Assembly: GCF_018882245.1 (NCBI RefSeq)
Contig: NZ_JACVOV010000001.1
Location: 186,001 to 250,000 of the forward strand
From: Polynucleobacter sp. AP-Capit-er-40B-B4
GTDB taxonomy: Bacteria > Pseudomonadota > Gammaproteobacteria > Burkholderiales > Burkholderiaceae
Direction of reading: 5' to 3'
Length of the DNA: 64,000 bases
How positions within the stretch are numbered: position 1 is the first letter of the stretch; each line of letters opens with the position of its first letter. Under the pieces are notes generated by a model. That model was not told the DNA's origin. It saw only the letters and a program-made list of their open reading frames with translations, and ran no database searches. Shown here piece after piece: positions 39,416-49,577 of this stretch. A program made the position numbers and the translations under genes.

Positions 39416-40744
39416 CTATTCGGAGGCGCCTACCAGAGCATCAATTGCCGCCCCCAGTACGTTATCCAAGGGAACGGACTTCTGTTCGCCTGTGCCACGC
39501 AGATCCTTAAGTTGGGCCTCGTTCTTAGCCAACTCATCGGGGCCAATAATGACCGCAAAGGCAGCCCCACTACTATCTGCCTTCTTCATTTGGGACTTAA
39601 AGCTAGCGGATTGACCATCTGGAGGGCAGAAAAGAATGGTATCGATTCCGGCGCTACGTAAACGCTCGGCAATAATCATGGCAGCCGTTAAAGTCTCACC
39701 ACCTTGATGCAAAACAAAAATGTCACACTGAGCTTGCACTTCCGGCAAAGAACCAGAAACTTTCATGAGCTCAAGCACACGCTCCATACCCATTGCCCAA
39801 CCACAAGCGGGGGCAGCTTTGCCGCCCATACGCTCGATCAATGGATCGTAACGGCCACCACCTGCGATAGTGCCCTGAGCACCCAACTCATCTGTCACCC
39901 ACTCAAATACAGTGAGGTTGTAATAATCCAAGCCACGAACTAAACGGGGATTAATTTTGCAAGGGATGTTGTTGGCTTTAAGCAATGCTTGCACCGCATT
40001 GAAATGTTTAAGCGACTCTTCGCCCAAGAAATCCAACAACTTCGGCGCACCTTCGATCAAGGTCTGCATCTCTGGATTCTTAGAATCCAAAATGCGCAAA
40101 GGATTTGTCATTAAACGGCGTTGTGAGTCCTCGTCCAACTGCGCTTTGTTCTTCTCAAAGTACGTTACCAGGGCCGCACGATGCTCTGCACGCTCAGGCG
40201 CCTGACCCAGAGAGTTAATCTCTAAACGAACGCCCTTTAGACCAAGTTCATCCCATAGGCGTTGACCCATAAGGATGATTTCTGCATCGATATCAGGGCC
40301 AGCAAAGCCTAAGGCCTCAATACCGAACTGGTGGAACTGGCGATAGCGACCACGCTGTGGACGCTCATGACGGAACATCGGACCTGTATACCAGAGACGC
40401 TTAGGTCCCTCATACAGCAAATTGTTCTCAATAACGGAACGCACTAATGCAGCAGTACCCTCTGGGCGCAAAGTCAGTTGCTCGCCATTCAAGCGATCTT
40501 CAAAGGAATACATTTCCTTTTCAACGATATCGGTCACCTCACCAATACCGCGCTGAAATACCGCCGTTGCTTCCACAATAGGTGTTCTCAAAAACTCATA
40601 GCCATAAGCGCGAGTGAGATCACGTAAAACGTGTTCAAGATGCGCCCATTGAGCAGCATCGGCTGGCAGTAAATCATTCATGCCGCGCACGCCGTTAATC
40701 TTCTGCGTCTTTTGAACTTTATCTTTTACGTTTTGATCAGTCAT
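39416..40744 (-). CDS. hisS: Histidyl-tRNA synthetase
   Basis: Class II synthetase. [23 protein letters not shown] motif 2, the histidine-specific motifs [16 protein letters not shown] and [15 protein letters not shown], and a C-terminal anticodon-binding domain (~345-430). At 442 residues it is slightly longer than the usual ~425. It sits 38 bases from the ispG stop and leads into yfgM. Confidence 0.97.
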   Translation of the reverse strand: MTDQNVKDKVQKTQKINGVRGMNDLLPADAAQWAHLEHVLRDLTRAYGYEFLRTPIVEATAVFQRGIGEVTDIVEKEMYSFEDRLNGEQLTLRPEGTAALVRSVIENNLLYEGPKRLWYTGPMFRHERPQRGRYRQFHQFGIEALGFAGPDIDAEIILMGQRLWDELGLKGVRLEINSLGQAPERAEHRAALVTYFEKNKAQLDEDSQRRLMTNPLRILDSKNPEMQTLIEGAPKLLDFLGEESLKHFNAVQALLKANNIPCKINPRLVRGLDYYNLTVFEWVTDELGAQGTIAGGGRYDPLIERMGGKAAPACGWAMGMERVLELMKVSGSLPEVQAQCDIFVLHQGGETLTAAMIIAERLRSAGIDTILFCPPDGQSASFKSQMKKADSSGAAFAVIIGPDELAKNEAQLKDLRGTGEQKSVPLDNVLGAAIDALVGASE

Positions 40745-40782
40745 TTTTATTATTGTTTTGTAATTACTTTACTTAAGCCTAT

Positions 40783-42051
40783 TTAAACCTTAGCCGCATA
40801 ATTTTGTTTGACGTATTCGTCCACAATCACTTGGAACTCTTCGGCAATTCTCTCACCACGCAGTGTTTTTACCTTAACCCCATCCACAAACACTGGGGCG
40901 GCTGGGGTTTCTCCTGTACCTGGCAAGGAAATACCAATATTGGCATGCTTACTCTCACCTGGACCATTGACGATGCATCCCATGACGGCCACATTCATAT
41001 TCTCAACGCCAGGATGGGTTTTCTTCCAAACCGGCATTTGTTGACGTAAGTAGGACTGAATATTGGCTGCCAATTCTTGGAAGGTAGTACTGGTTGTTCT
41101 GCCGCAACCTGGGCAAGCGATCACCATCGGCGTGAAATTACGCAGGCCCATGGTCTGCAATATTTCTTGCGCAACAATCACTTCGTTTTCACGAGGCGCG
41201 CCTGGGTCAGGTGTTAATGAAACACGAATCGTATCGCCAATACCTTCCTGCAACAAGATACCCATTGCTGCCGTAGAAGAAACAATTCCTTTGCTACCCA
41301 TACCTGCTTCAGTTAAACCTAAATGCAATGGATAGTCAGAGCGACGAGAAAGATCGCGATATACGGCAACTAAATCTTGCACATTACTCACTTTGCAAGA
41401 CAGCAAAATTTGATCGGGGTTCATGCCCAGCTCCACTGCTTTTTCCGCAGACTGCAAGGCAGATTGAATCAACGCCTCAATCATCACTTCTTGCGCAGTT
41501 TTTGGGACTGCTAAAGCCGCATTGCTATCCATGATGGAAGCCAAGAGGTCTTGATCTAAGCTACCCCAGTTCACACCAATCCGAATCGGCTTGTCATATT
41601 TGCACGCAGCTTCGATCATTTGGGCAAATTGCGGGTCACGCTTAGCGCCCTTACCCACATTGCCAGGATTAATGCGGTATTTAGAGAGCGCCTTGGCGCA
41701 ATCCGGAAAATCATTCAATAAAGTGTGGCCGTTGTAATGAAAGTCGCCAATGAGTGGCACCAAGACATCCATCTTGTCTAACTGCTCACGAATATAAGGA
41801 ACTGCAGCAGCAGCTTCTGGCGTATTAACGGTAATACGAACCATCTCCGAACCAGCGCGCGCCAATTCTTTTACCTGAATTGCCGTACCAACCGCATCTG
41901 CAGTATCGGTATTCGTCATCGACTGTACGCGAACTGGAGCATCGCCACCCACAGTAATGATGTTCGTTTTCCAGGCAACGGTAGCCTGACGAGTAGCGCG
42001 CTTAGGCGCTGGACCTAGTGGTAGTGGCGGCAAAGAATTATTAGAGCTCAT
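40783..42051 (-). CDS. ispG: 4-hydroxy-3-methylbut-2-enyl diphosphate synthase (flavodoxin)
   Basis: Fe-S enzyme of the MEP isoprenoid pathway. TIM-barrel N-terminal region ([29 protein letters not shown]) and a C-terminal [4Fe-4S] domain with ACPGCGR and the third cysteine in [11 protein letters not shown]. The barrel has the usual proteobacterial insert-free length (422 residues). The genes pilF and rodZ, which often lie between rlmN and ispG, are absent here; the rlmN stop is 27 bases from ispG. Confidence 0.97.
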   Translation of the reverse strand: MSSNNSLPPLPLGPAPKRATRQATVAWKTNIITVGGDAPVRVQSMTNTDTADAVGTAIQVKELARAGSEMVRITVNTPEAAAAVPYIREQLDKMDVLVPLIGDFHYNGHTLLNDFPDCAKALSKYRINPGNVGKGAKRDPQFAQMIEAACKYDKPIRIGVNWGSLDQDLLASIMDSNAALAVPKTAQEVMIEALIQSALQSAEKAVELGMNPDQILLSCKVSNVQDLVAVYRDLSRRSDYPLHLGLTEAGMGSKGIVSSTAAMGILLQEGIGDTIRVSLTPDPGAPRENEVIVAQEILQTMGLRNFTPMVIACPGCGRTTSTTFQELAANIQSYLRQQMPVWKKTHPGVENMNVAVMGCIVNGPGESKHANIGISLPGTGETPAAPVFVDGVKVKTLRGERIAEEFQVIVDEYVKQNYAAKV

Positions 42052-42077
42052 TGGATCTATTGACTAGGATCTAATCT

Positions 42078-43274
42078 TTAATTTAATTTTTTGAGCCACT
42101 CAATTGGGTGCTCATTTGATTCAACTTCAGCAATTTCGATTTCGGCACTGTGGACATCACGCTCACGAACTCGAGTTCGGTCGACCACGTCCCCCGCTAA
42201 CTGACCGCAGGCTGCAGCAATATCATCACCACGAGTCTTACGTACAGTAGCAACCATGCCAGCGTCCAAAAGAATGCCAGCAAAGGCATTTACCCGCTGA
42301 GCTGACGAACGCTTGAGACCAGACTCTGGGAAAGGATTAAATGGAATCAGATTAATCTTGCACTTAATGTTTCTCAGTAAGCGCACCAATTCTTTTGCCT
42401 GGATATCGGAGTCATTCACGCCATCGAGCATGCAATATTCAAAAGTTAAAAAGTCTCTTGGTGCGAATGGCAAGTAACGCTCACAAGCATCAAGCAATTC
42501 ACGTAGAGGATATTTTTGATTCAGTGGTACCAATTGATCACGCAATGCGTCATTCGGTGCATGCAAGGAAACTGCTAAGGCTACTGGGCAATCTTGCGCC
42601 AGGCGATCAATCATCGGCACCACGCCTGATGTTGAAACAGTTACACGACGACGGGATAAACCATAAGCCCTGTCATCAAGCATGAGGCGCAATGCAGAAA
42701 CGACATTGTCGTAATTGAGTAATGGCTCACCCATTCCCATCATCACCACATTAGAAATCACACGACCCGTATGCTCCCAACCTGGAGTAGGAAATTTTTC
42801 AATGCGACGAACAGCCTCCGGATCATTACGCAAAAGATGCTCAGCAAACCAGAGTTGCCCGATGATTTCACCAGAAGTGAGATTGCGTGAGAAGCCTTGA
42901 TGCCCAGTTGAGCAAAAGCGGCAGTTCACTGCGCAACCCGCTTGAGAAGAGATGCACAAAGTGCCTCGGTCATCCTCAGGAATAAAAACGGACTCCACCG
43001 CATTGCCAGCGCCCACGTCCAGCAACCATTTGCGGGTGCCGTCTAGCGCATGCTCGTCTTTAATTACGGGGAGAGAAAGTACTTCTGCTTTATCTAGCAA
43101 AGTTGCTCTAAAGCTTTTTGCTAAATCACTCATGTCATTAATGTCTGATACACCACGTTGATGTATCCACTGCATGAGTTGCTTTGCCCTAAAGGGCTTT
43201 TCATTCAACCCCGCGACATACGCTGCCATTTGGTCAGCGTCAAAATCTAAGAGATTTACGCGCGGGGAGGTCAA
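42078..43274 (-). CDS. rlmN: Dual-specificity 23S rRNA/tRNA adenine-C2 methyltransferase RlmN
   Basis: Radical-SAM methyltransferase acting on A2503 of 23S rRNA and on tRNA A37. The radical-SAM cysteine motif CRFCSTG (C-x3-C-x2-C, around 118-125) follows the N-terminal accessory domain, and [14 protein letters not shown] and [16 protein letters not shown] are family signatures. Length 398 has a slightly extended C-terminus of acidic residues ([11 protein letters not shown]). Confidence 0.97.
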   Translation of the reverse strand: MTSPRVNLLDFDADQMAAYVAGLNEKPFRAKQLMQWIHQRGVSDINDMSDLAKSFRATLLDKAEVLSLPVIKDEHALDGTRKWLLDVGAGNAVESVFIPEDDRGTLCISSQAGCAVNCRFCSTGHQGFSRNLTSGEIIGQLWFAEHLLRNDPEAVRRIEKFPTPGWEHTGRVISNVVMMGMGEPLLNYDNVVSALRLMLDDRAYGLSRRRVTVSTSGVVPMIDRLAQDCPVALAVSLHAPNDALRDQLVPLNQKYPLRELLDACERYLPFAPRDFLTFEYCMLDGVNDSDIQAKELVRLLRNIKCKINLIPFNPFPESGLKRSSAQRVNAFAGILLDAGMVATVRKTRGDDIAAACGQLAGDVVDRTRVRERDVHSAEIEIAEVESNEHPIEWLKKLN

Positions 43275-43305
43275 TGCGCCTACTTATAGATAAATAGGTT
43301 GTTGA

Positions 43306-43731
43306 TTAACGATTGAAAACATTCATGCCAGGGAAGAAGAAAGCAACTTCCACAGCAGCTGTTTCAGGAGCGTCAGAACCGTGAACAGCGTTTGCATCAA
43401 TGCTGTCAGCAAAGTCAGCACGGATTGTGCCTTTTTCTGCCTTCTTAGGATCAGTAGCACCCATCAAGTCGCGGTTCTTAGCAATAGCGCCTTCGCCTTG
43501 CAAAACTTGAATCATGACTGGACCGGAAATCATAAAGCTGACTAAGTCCTTGAAGAAAGGACGATCTTTGTGAACGCCATAGAACTGCTCAGCTTCGTTT
43601 TGTGACAAATGCGCCATTCTGGAAGCAACAATCTTCAAACCAGCGGATTCGAAACGATCATAGATTTTGCCGATGACGTTTTTAGCGACAGCATCAGGTT
43701 TGATAATAGAAAGGGTGCGTTCAATTGCCAT
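43306..43731 (-). CDS. ndk: Nucleoside diphosphate kinase
   Basis: Transfers gamma-phosphate among nucleotides through a phosphohistidine. [23 protein letters not shown] at the N-terminus and [16 protein letters not shown] containing the catalytic His are complete. 141 residues. It is the first gene of the long run rlmN to purA. A TATAAT-type promoter is predicted about 70 bases upstream. Confidence 0.98.
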   Translation of the reverse strand: MAIERTLSIIKPDAVAKNVIGKIYDRFESAGLKIVASRMAHLSQNEAEQFYGVHKDRPFFKDLVSFMISGPVMIQVLQGEGAIAKNRDLMGATDPKKAEKGTIRADFADSIDANAVHGSDAPETAAVEVAFFFPGMNVFNR

Positions 43732-43806
43732 TCAAGACTCCAATAGTGATTTCAAAGGTTTTTGCCAGGTTGGGGCTATAAGCCACCCCACTCCAGCGAC
43801 CCCCGA

Positions 43807-43812
43807 ATTATA
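43807..43812 (-). promoter_or_regulatory. -10 element of a predicted ndk promoter
   Basis: Minus-strand TATAAT at 43812-43807 would start transcription near 43800, giving a leader of about 69 bases that contains a GGGG/CCCC hairpin (about 43772-43791). The -35 is not recognisable at 17-base spacing (GGGGTA), so this is provisional. Confidence 0.4.
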
Positions 43813-43840
43813 CATTGCCTGACCGTATTTACCCCTATGT

Positions 43841-43885
43841 CTGTAGGGCTAAGCCCTTGAATTTACAGGGCATAAGCCTTTAATT
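43841..43885. repeat. Two imperfect direct repeats of ~22 bp upstream of the BI-1 gene
   Basis: 43841-43863 and 43864-43885 are near-identical, each with GGGC, then TAAGCC, then TTxAATT. A third partial copy, GGGGCTTGAAATT, follows at about 43902-43915. Position between ndk and the BI-1 gene, just before its promoter, suggests regulator binding sites; no regulator is identified. Confidence 0.5.
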
Positions 43886-43907
43886 TGTAGGTCTTTCATA
43901 TGGGGGC

Positions 43908-43934
43908 TTGAAATTTAGGTGTTTTGTCTATACT
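43908..43934 (+). promoter_or_regulatory. Predicted sigma70 promoter of the BI-1 gene
   Basis: -35 TTGAAA (43908-43913), a short 15-base spacer, -10 TATACT (43929-43934). The start of transcription would be near 43941, leaving a ~52-base leader with an AGCCC-ATAT-GGGCT hairpin before the AAGGAG site. Confidence 0.5.
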
Positions 43935-43992
43935 TACTGTCAACAGCCCTATATGGGCTCTTGTAATAACTATCAAAAAAGAAGGAGTCAAT

Positions 43993-44694
43993 ATGAGTGA
44001 TCTGAACTCTTACGGCTTTGGCCAAACCGGCTCGATTAGCACCATCCAAATACGCAACCGCGTACTCCGCAATACCTATGCGCTGTTGGCGCTATCCATG
44101 GTGCCTACCGTCATAGGCGCCTGGCTTGGCGTTGCGATGGGATTGGAACTCTTCTCAGGCAGCCCATTCATTGGCTTCATCGTGTTTATGGCAGTTGCTT
44201 TTGGCTTCTTCTGGGCCATCGAAAAGAATAAAGATACCGGTGTAGGCGTTCTACTGCTCCTGGGCTTTACCTTCTTCATGGGCATCATGATGTCCCGCTT
44301 GGTTGGCTTCACACTCAACAGCTATAGCAATGGTGCAACGCTCATCATGCTGTCCTTCGGCGGCACAGCTGCGATCTTTGCCACTATGGCAACGATCGCT
44401 ACTGTAAGCAAAAGCGACTTCTCCGGTATGGGCAAATGGCTGATGGTTGGCGTACTACTCTTGATTGTTGCCTCCTTGGCAAACATCTGGCTGCAACTGC
44501 CTGCTTTGATGTTGACAGTGATGGTGCTAGCCATCGCAATCTTCTCTGCATTCATTTTGGTAGATGTGCAGCGTGTGATTAACGGCGGCGAGACCAACTA
44601 CATCATGGCTACTTTGGCTATTTACTTGGATGTGTACAACGTCTTCACCAACTTACTTGCCCTCTTGGGTATTGTTGGCGGTAATAGAGATTAA
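43993..44694 (+). CDS. Bax inhibitor-1 family membrane protein
   Basis: Seven hydrophobic segments over 233 residues, in the family whose bacterial members (YbhL/YccA type) act as calcium-leak or FtsH-modulating proteins. The family pattern is clear: ALLALSMVPTVIGAWLG, VLLLGFTFFMGIMMSRL, ILVDVQRVINGGETNYIMAT, with an ALYLDVYNVF-type Asp motif near the end. ATG 43993 is chosen because of the AAGGAGT site upstream; an ATG-free extension to 43924 is unlikely. FtsH-modulator role is plausible given nearby hflK/hflC but is inference. Confidence 0.93.
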   Translation: MSDLNSYGFGQTGSISTIQIRNRVLRNTYALLALSMVPTVIGAWLGVAMGLELFSGSPFIGFIVFMAVAFGFFWAIEKNKDTGVGVLLLLGFTFFMGIMMSRLVGFTLNSYSNGATLIMLSFGGTAAIFATMATIATVSKSDFSGMGKWLMVGVLLLIVASLANIWLQLPALMLTVMVLAIAIFSAFILVDVQRVINGGETNYIMATLAIYLDVYNVFTNLLALLGIVGGNRD

Positions 44695-44726
44695 GCAATA
44701 CTAAGAACTGAAGTGTGATGTTCTCT

Positions 44727-44750
44727 AAAGGCGCCTGCGGGCGCCTTTTT
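44727..44750 (+). terminator. Rho-independent terminator of the BI-1 gene
   Basis: AAAGGCGCC-TGCG-GGCGCCTTTTT: an eight- to nine-pair stem with a four-base loop and five T, 33 bases after the stop codon. Confidence 0.93.
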
Positions 44751-44794
44751 ATTTGCTACAAAAAAGCTTCGCGTGAATTGTTTATGACTGGATG

Positions 44795-44875
44795 CTAGAC
44801 AGCAACAAACATACTCACAACATAAGACAGTGCCATCAAAATGAATAAGAGGGCAAAACTATCTGAGGCTTTCAT
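44795..44875 (-). CDS. Candidate 26-residue single-pass membrane peptide
   Basis: An ATG at 44875 is preceded by GGGAG six bases upstream. The 26-residue product starts MKASDS and continues as a hydrophobic helix-like stretch (LLFILMALSYVVSMFVAV) to a TAG. This is the only supportable content of the 359-bp gap 44695-45053, apart from the BI-1 terminator and an AAATACTT/AAGTATTT hairpin (45022-45050 region) beyond the rlmD stop. Too short for homology; supported only by the ribosome site and composition. Confidence 0.35.
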   Translation of the reverse strand: MKASDSFALLFILMALSYVVSMFVAV

Positions 44876-45053
44876 GACAGACTCCCAAAAGTAATTTACG
44901 GGTTTGGCAGCAATATCTCTGCATAAGTTCAATCTACTCTTGGATTGGAGCCAGGTATTTGCAAGTCGCACTGGATTTAGGCTTTACGCACTAAATTGGG
45001 GCAATCTTAACCGGACTATTGGGGAAATACTTCTAAATCAAGTATTTAGGCGA

Positions 45054-46523
45054 TTACAGCCGATCAAATACCGCCATAGACTCCACATGGGAGGTGTGAG
45101 GAAACATATTAATGATCCCTGCGCTACTCAAAGAGTAGCCCGCTTGATGACACAGAATCTCAACATCTCTGGCCAAAGTTTTTGGGTTGCAGGAGACATA
45201 CACAATGCGCTGAGGGAGTAAGTCGCTTTGCTGAAGGTGTAATTCAGCTAGTGCCTTGCAAATTTCCATTGCACCTTCGCGGGGAGGATCCATTAGCCAG
45301 CGCTCTGCTTTTCCCCAGGATGCAATCGTTTCTGGTGTCACTTCAAACAAATCACTTTGCATGAAGCTTGCCTTCTCAACCAAGCCGTTATGTTCTGCAT
45401 TTGCATTTGCTCTAGTGGTTAAGCTTGCCAAACCTTCGATACCTAAAACTTGTTTTGCTTTTCTGGCCAGCGGTAATGTGAAATTACCAATGCCACAGAA
45501 TAAATCGAGCACACGATCGGTAGGCTTTACTTCCAGCAAGCGAATCGCCCTACTCACCAAGGCGCGATTCATCATATGATTAACCTGTGTAAAGTCCGCA
45601 GGTTTAAATGGCATTTCAATTTCAAATTCAGGTAGTCGGTAACAAAGCTTGCCGGTCTCGGGATAAAACGGCGCTACCGTCTCAATGCCTTTGGGCTGGA
45701 GCCATATCCAGACCTGATGTTGATCGGCAAACTCTCGTAGCAGTTGCTCGTCATCAGTTGTCAGGGGCTTGAGATTTCGAAACACCAATGCAGTAACCGG
45801 CTTGGATTTTTTAGGATCCTCTGATTGGGAATCCTCTGGCTCACCCACTGCAATTTCAATCTGCGGCATACGATCGACGATAGACAAACCCATCACCAAT
45901 TTGCGCATCTCTGGCAATAAGTCAGATACATGCTTAGGCAGAATCTCACAGGCCAGCATATCAGCAACATAGCCACTTTTGCCTTCATGAAAACCAATGA
46001 GTACTGTGCCCTTTTTAATAGAGCGATTAACCGCACTAAGACGTGCACGATGACGGTATTCCCAAGTGGGCCCACCCATCGGGCGCAGGATTTCTCCTGG
46101 CTTTACTTTGGCAATATGTTGCAGATCATCTTCGAGCACACGCTGCTTCATAGCCACTTGCGCACGAATATCTAAATGCTGCATGGTGCAGCCGCCGCAA
46201 ATACCAAAGGCTTTACATTTGGGCTCAGCCCGAAATACCGCGGGCTTGAGAATATCGCGTACTTTAGCTTTACTAAAGCGGGCTTTTTCACTGGTTATCG
46301 TGTATGTCACCAGCTCAGTTGGTAATGCCCCTTTAATAAAGATGACTTTGCCACTTTGGCCCTGGGCCAGCTCTTCCTCGTTCGGCACCAAGCGCGCAAT
46401 TCCTTGAGCATCGAGATCTAAGGCTTCAACTTTGATTGGCTCAGTCACCTCGATGTTGACTGGCTTATCCCCTCTACGCATCAGCTGAAAAACCCCGGAG
46501 ATATTCTTGCCATTGAGCGCCAT
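45054..46523 (-). CDS. rlmD: 23S rRNA (uracil-1939-C5)-methyltransferase RlmD
   Basis: Fe-S cluster-containing m5U methyltransferase. A TRAM-like N-terminal region, cysteine motif CKAFGICGGC (~110-120) ligating the cluster, the AdoMet fold LDLFCGIGNFTLPLA (~330-345), and VSCNPKTLARD with the catalytic Cys near the end. Length 489. The start is uncertain: ATG 46523 overlaps the exonuclease gene by 50 bases, and ATG 46481 would overlap by only eight, with weak ribosome sites for both. Confidence 0.92.
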   Translation of the reverse strand: MALNGKNISGVFQLMRRGDKPVNIEVTEPIKVEALDLDAQGIARLVPNEEELAQGQSGKVIFIKGALPTELVTYTITSEKARFSKAKVRDILKPAVFRAEPKCKAFGICGGCTMQHLDIRAQVAMKQRVLEDDLQHIAKVKPGEILRPMGGPTWEYRHRARLSAVNRSIKKGTVLIGFHEGKSGYVADMLACEILPKHVSDLLPEMRKLVMGLSIVDRMPQIEIAVGEPEDSQSEDPKKSKPVTALVFRNLKPLTTDDEQLLREFADQHQVWIWLQPKGIETVAPFYPETGKLCYRLPEFEIEMPFKPADFTQVNHMMNRALVSRAIRLLEVKPTDRVLDLFCGIGNFTLPLARKAKQVLGIEGLASLTTRANANAEHNGLVEKASFMQSDLFEVTPETIASWGKAERWLMDPPREGAMEICKALAELHLQQSDLLPQRIVYVSCNPKTLARDVEILCHQAGYSLSSAGIINMFPHTSHVESMAVFDRL

Positions 46524-47295
46524 TTGGCTCTTTCGCTTCTTTTTCTAAGTAGGCTTTTACAAATTCAATCTCTTCTTGGTACTCCTCGAGAGAGAAGCCA
46601 CCGCGCAGCAACTGAAAACGGCAGTACATGAGATAAGTATTGACTACATCCGTCTCACAGTAACGGCGAATGTCATTAATCTTGCCATCTTGATAAGCGG
46701 GCCATACTTGACTGCCATCCATGCCCATCTTGCCTGGAAAGCCACATAACTTAGCCAAGCCATCAAGAGGTGCATTGGCGCGACCATTAAATTTTGCCAA
46801 GAGATCCATCATGTCAAGATGACGCATGTGGTAACGGCTAATGTAGTTGTTCCATTTAAATTCTCGGCTATCAGAATCTTGGCTCTCGCCCATCTCCCAA
46901 TAACGTGGCGCTTGAATATGATTAGCTAGAGCTCGATAGTGCAATACCGGTAAGTCAAAGCCACTGCCATTCCAAGAAACCAATTGCGGCGTATATTTTT
47001 CAATGAGATCAAAGAAGGCTTGAACTAAAACCTTTTCGTCATCTTGTGGAGTCCCTAAGGTTCCCACTTTAATTTGTGGCAATCCTTCTTTGGTAGTTCT
47101 ACGAATCACGCAAGATATCGCCACAATCTTTTGCAGAAACAGGGGAAGAAATTCGCTGCCGGTTTTAGCGGCGCGATCAGCCATTGCTTTGCTAGCCACT
47201 TCGGCGTCACTCATGGATTTCGGAAAATCTTCCAGACGACGCAATCCCGCTACATCAGGAATGGTTTCAATATCGAATACGAGAACGGTCGCCAT
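46474..47295 (-). CDS. 3'-5' exonuclease of the PolB-like (DEDD) family
   Basis: Predicted 3'-5' exonuclease related to the proofreading domain of B-family polymerases (COG3298 type). The DIETIP start (D8, E10) gives Exo I; SWNGSGFDLPVLHYR is Exo II; a YCETDVVNTYLMY block is Exo III with its conserved Tyr and Asp. 273 residues. Its physiological role in this family is not settled. It follows nlpD by 17 bases and overlaps rlmD. Confidence 0.88.
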   Translation of the reverse strand: MATVLVFDIETIPDVAGLRRLEDFPKSMSDAEVASKAMADRAAKTGSEFLPLFLQKIVAISCVIRRTTKEGLPQIKVGTLGTPQDDEKVLVQAFFDLIEKYTPQLVSWNGSGFDLPVLHYRALANHIQAPRYWEMGESQDSDSREFKWNNYISRYHMRHLDMMDLLAKFNGRANAPLDGLAKLCGFPGKMGMDGSQVWPAYQDGKINDIRRYCETDVVNTYLMYCRFQLLRGGFSLEEYQEEIEFVKAYLEKEAKEPNGAQWQEYLRGFSADA

Positions 47296-47312
47296 ACTTA
47301 CTTAAGGCAACG

Positions 47313-48074
47313 TTACTGCAGATACGGCGTTGGATTAACTGGTTTTCCGTTAACGCGTAATTCAAAATGCAATTTGATTGCATTAGCATCTGTATCGCCC
47401 ATCTCAGCAATCCTCTGACCCTTACGAACAGTGTCACCCTCTTTTACTAAGAGCTTGCTATTGTGGGCGTAAGCAGTGAGATAGGTATTGTCATGCTTCA
47501 CAATGACTAGATTGCCGTAACCACGCAAGCTATTGCCAGCGTATACCACCTTGCCATCTGATGCAGCAAGAACGGGCTCACCGACTTTGCCGGCTATATC
47601 AATACCTTTATTGGTCTCACTAAACTCAGCAATAACTTTACCTTTTGCGGGCCAAGATAAACGGATGCCAGGTTCAGCCACGGCTTCAACTTTTGCTGGC
47701 TCAGGAGAGGTCGCCGGTGAATCTGACTTATCTGCTACAGGCTTCTTATCCGCAACACGTGCAGGCTTTGATCCTGCAGGCGCTTTAATCAAAATCAAAT
47801 CCCCAACCTCAATCACATTGGGATTGAAGTTGGGATTGGCCGCTTTATTCCATTGCACAACATCACGTGGTGCTTGACCGTTATCTAAAGCAATGCGCGC
47901 CAAGGTATCGCCTTTTTTAACTCGATAGTAACCAGGCGGTGTTGGCTCACTCGATCCGCCACTGCGATCAGTCACGCTAGCAGGCTTTGTGCGTGGCACG
48001 GAACAGCCCACCATCAACATCAATGATGCAGATATCAGCGCAACGAGAAAAGGTTTAAATAAGGTGCTTAGCAT
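47313..48074 (-). CDS. nlpD: NlpD-type lipoprotein, LysM plus degenerate LytM (M23) domain
   Basis: Outer-membrane lipoprotein with Cys24 in the lipobox MVGCS. A LysM repeat (~50-95; YYRVKKGDTLARIALDNG) and a C-terminal LytM domain. The first active-site His is replaced: NKGIDIAG stands where HxGxD would be, as in E. coli NlpD, so it should be a catalytically inactive activator of a septal amidase (AmiC). Length 253. It follows pcm, but the rpoS gene usual beyond nlpD is not there. Confidence 0.94.
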   Translation of the reverse strand: MLSTLFKPFLVALISASLMLMVGCSVPRTKPASVTDRSGGSSEPTPPGYYRVKKGDTLARIALDNGQAPRDVVQWNKAANPNFNPNVIEVGDLILIKAPAGSKPARVADKKPVADKSDSPATSPEPAKVEAVAEPGIRLSWPAKGKVIAEFSETNKGIDIAGKVGEPVLAASDGKVVYAGNSLRGYGNLVIVKHDNTYLTAYAHNSKLLVKEGDTVRKGQRIAEMGDTDANAIKLHFELRVNGKPVNPTPYLQ

Positions 48075-48111
48075 TAAATTGGGTTCTGAATTATTGAATT
48101 CATCATAAAAC

Positions 48112-48780
48112 TCACACTACCCCTGATTGTAAGGGGACAAAAAAGACCTCGTCCAGCACAGTCCTTTGGTAGCGCTGGGAACTCATTCGCTCCACCATCA
48201 CAAGCTGCTGCTCTTTGTCATTTTTGGCAACTGGGGCTACCAGGCGACCGCCAATCGACAACTGGTCAAGTAAGGCATCTGGAATGCCCAAACCTGCTGC
48301 CGCCAAAATGATCCCGTCAAATGGTGCTGCCTGAGGCAAACCCAAGATACCATCGCCATAAATTAAGCGCAGATTATTAATCCGAAACGGGCGTAACTTT
48401 GCCCTGGCCATGTCATGTAATGGGCGTATCCGCTCAATAGAGTAAACCTCATCCGCTAGCAAACTGAGAACCGCCGCTTGATAACCGCAACCAGTACCAA
48501 TCTCTAGCACTTTGCCAAGCTTGTGCTTTGGCTTATGAAGCAGTTCAATCATCCTTGCCACTACGGATGGCTTAGATATGGTTTGCTCATGACCAATAGG
48601 TAAGGCAGTGTCTTCATAAGCCTGCGCATGCAAACCGGCATCCATAAAGGCATGCCTTGGGACGGTAGCAATTGCCTCTAGAGTTTTACCGTGCTTTACG
48701 CCGCCCGCATGCACTTTTGCAGCTAGCGCTTGCCGATAGGCAGCAAAGCGTTCTGTTGGAGCCTTCAACCGCGGTCCCAT
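48112..48780 (-). CDS. pcm: Protein-L-isoaspartate O-methyltransferase
   Basis: Repairs isoaspartyl residues with AdoMet. Seen: [49 protein letters not shown] and [17 protein letters not shown], the family AdoMet and substrate blocks. 222 residues, within the typical range. It overlaps surE by 16 bases and precedes nlpD by 37 bases, in the classical surE-pcm-nlpD order. Confidence 0.96.
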   Translation of the reverse strand: MGPRLKAPTERFAAYRQALAAKVHAGGVKHGKTLEAIATVPRHAFMDAGLHAQAYEDTALPIGHEQTISKPSVVARMIELLHKPKHKLGKVLEIGTGCGYQAAVLSLLADEVYSIERIRPLHDMARAKLRPFRINNLRLIYGDGILGLPQAAPFDGIILAAAGLGIPDALLDQLSIGGRLVAPVAKNDKEQQLVMVERMSSQRYQRTVLDEVFFVPLQSGVV

Positions 48781-49559
48781 CCGTTAGCGCGCATTGCCGC
48801 TAGACGAGCATGATGCGTTAAGTCTAACTGCATCGGCGTAATCGAAATACATCCTTCAGCAATCGCATGAAAGTCAGTGCCCTCGGAGCCCTCTTTGACA
48901 TCGCCCGCGGCGCCGATCCAGTAAATCTTTTCACCACGAGGGCTATCTTGCACCACTACAGGCTGTGAATGATGGCGATTGCCCAGGCGAGTTACACGCC
49001 AGCGATAAAGATCAGCGTAAGGACGATTTGGAATGTTGACATTGAGTAGTGTTGCTACGCCATCAGCATGATTTTTGCTTAACGCAGAAACCAGCATTTG
49101 CGCCACTAGATCGTGCGCCGCTTTAGCGGCATCCTCAATGCGATTCCAACCACGATCAATTTGTGAGAAAGCAATACCAGGCACTCCAAACATCACACCC
49201 TCAACAGCAGCGGCTACCGTACCAGAGTACAGAGTGTCTTCACCCATATTCTCACCCTGGTTAATGCCAGAAATCACCAAATCTGGTTTCTCATCAAGAA
49301 AGCCAGTCATCGCAACGTGAACACAATCTGTCGGCGTACCATTGATAAAGAAAAATCCGTCACGCTCACCACCGGCAACCCGATGAATCGAGAGTGGCCT
49401 TGAGAGTGTTAATGAATTCGATGCGCCGCTATGATTTTGCTCGGGAGCGATCACTGTAATACGACCCAAAGGACGTACCGCATTTACTAAAGCCAATAAA
49501 CCAGGAGCTAAATAGCCATCATCATTGGAAACCAAGATGTGAGGTTGATGATTGCTCAT
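48765..49559 (-). CDS. surE: 5'/3'-nucleotidase SurE
   Basis: Survival protein, acid phosphatase-like nucleotidase. [17 protein letters not shown] starts with the metal-binding Asp pair, [15 protein letters not shown] and [11 protein letters not shown] with metal Asn and Gly motifs complete the site. Length 264. First gene of surE-pcm-nlpD, 19 bases after the RND gene stop on the same strand, so it could be read through from the efflux operon or start from its own promoter. Confidence 0.97.
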   Translation of the reverse strand: MSNHQPHILVSNDDGYLAPGLLALVNAVRPLGRITVIAPEQNHSGASNSLTLSRPLSIHRVAGGERDGFFFINGTPTDCVHVAMTGFLDEKPDLVISGINQGENMGEDTLYSGTVAAAVEGVMFGVPGIAFSQIDRGWNRIEDAAKAAHDLVAQMLVSALSKNHADGVATLLNVNIPNRPYADLYRWRVTRLGNRHHSQPVVVQDSPRGEKIYWIGAAGDVKEGSEGTDFHAIAEGCISITPMQLDLTHHARLAAMRANGWDRG

Positions 49560-49577
49560 GAAAATAGTCTTTATGTT

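Noticed and set aside
43907..43934. A sigma32-type heat-shock promoter for the BI-1 gene (CTTGAAA ..)
   Set aside because: The -35 fits, but the downstream CCCATNT-type -10 is missing; a short-spaced sigma70 pair fits better.
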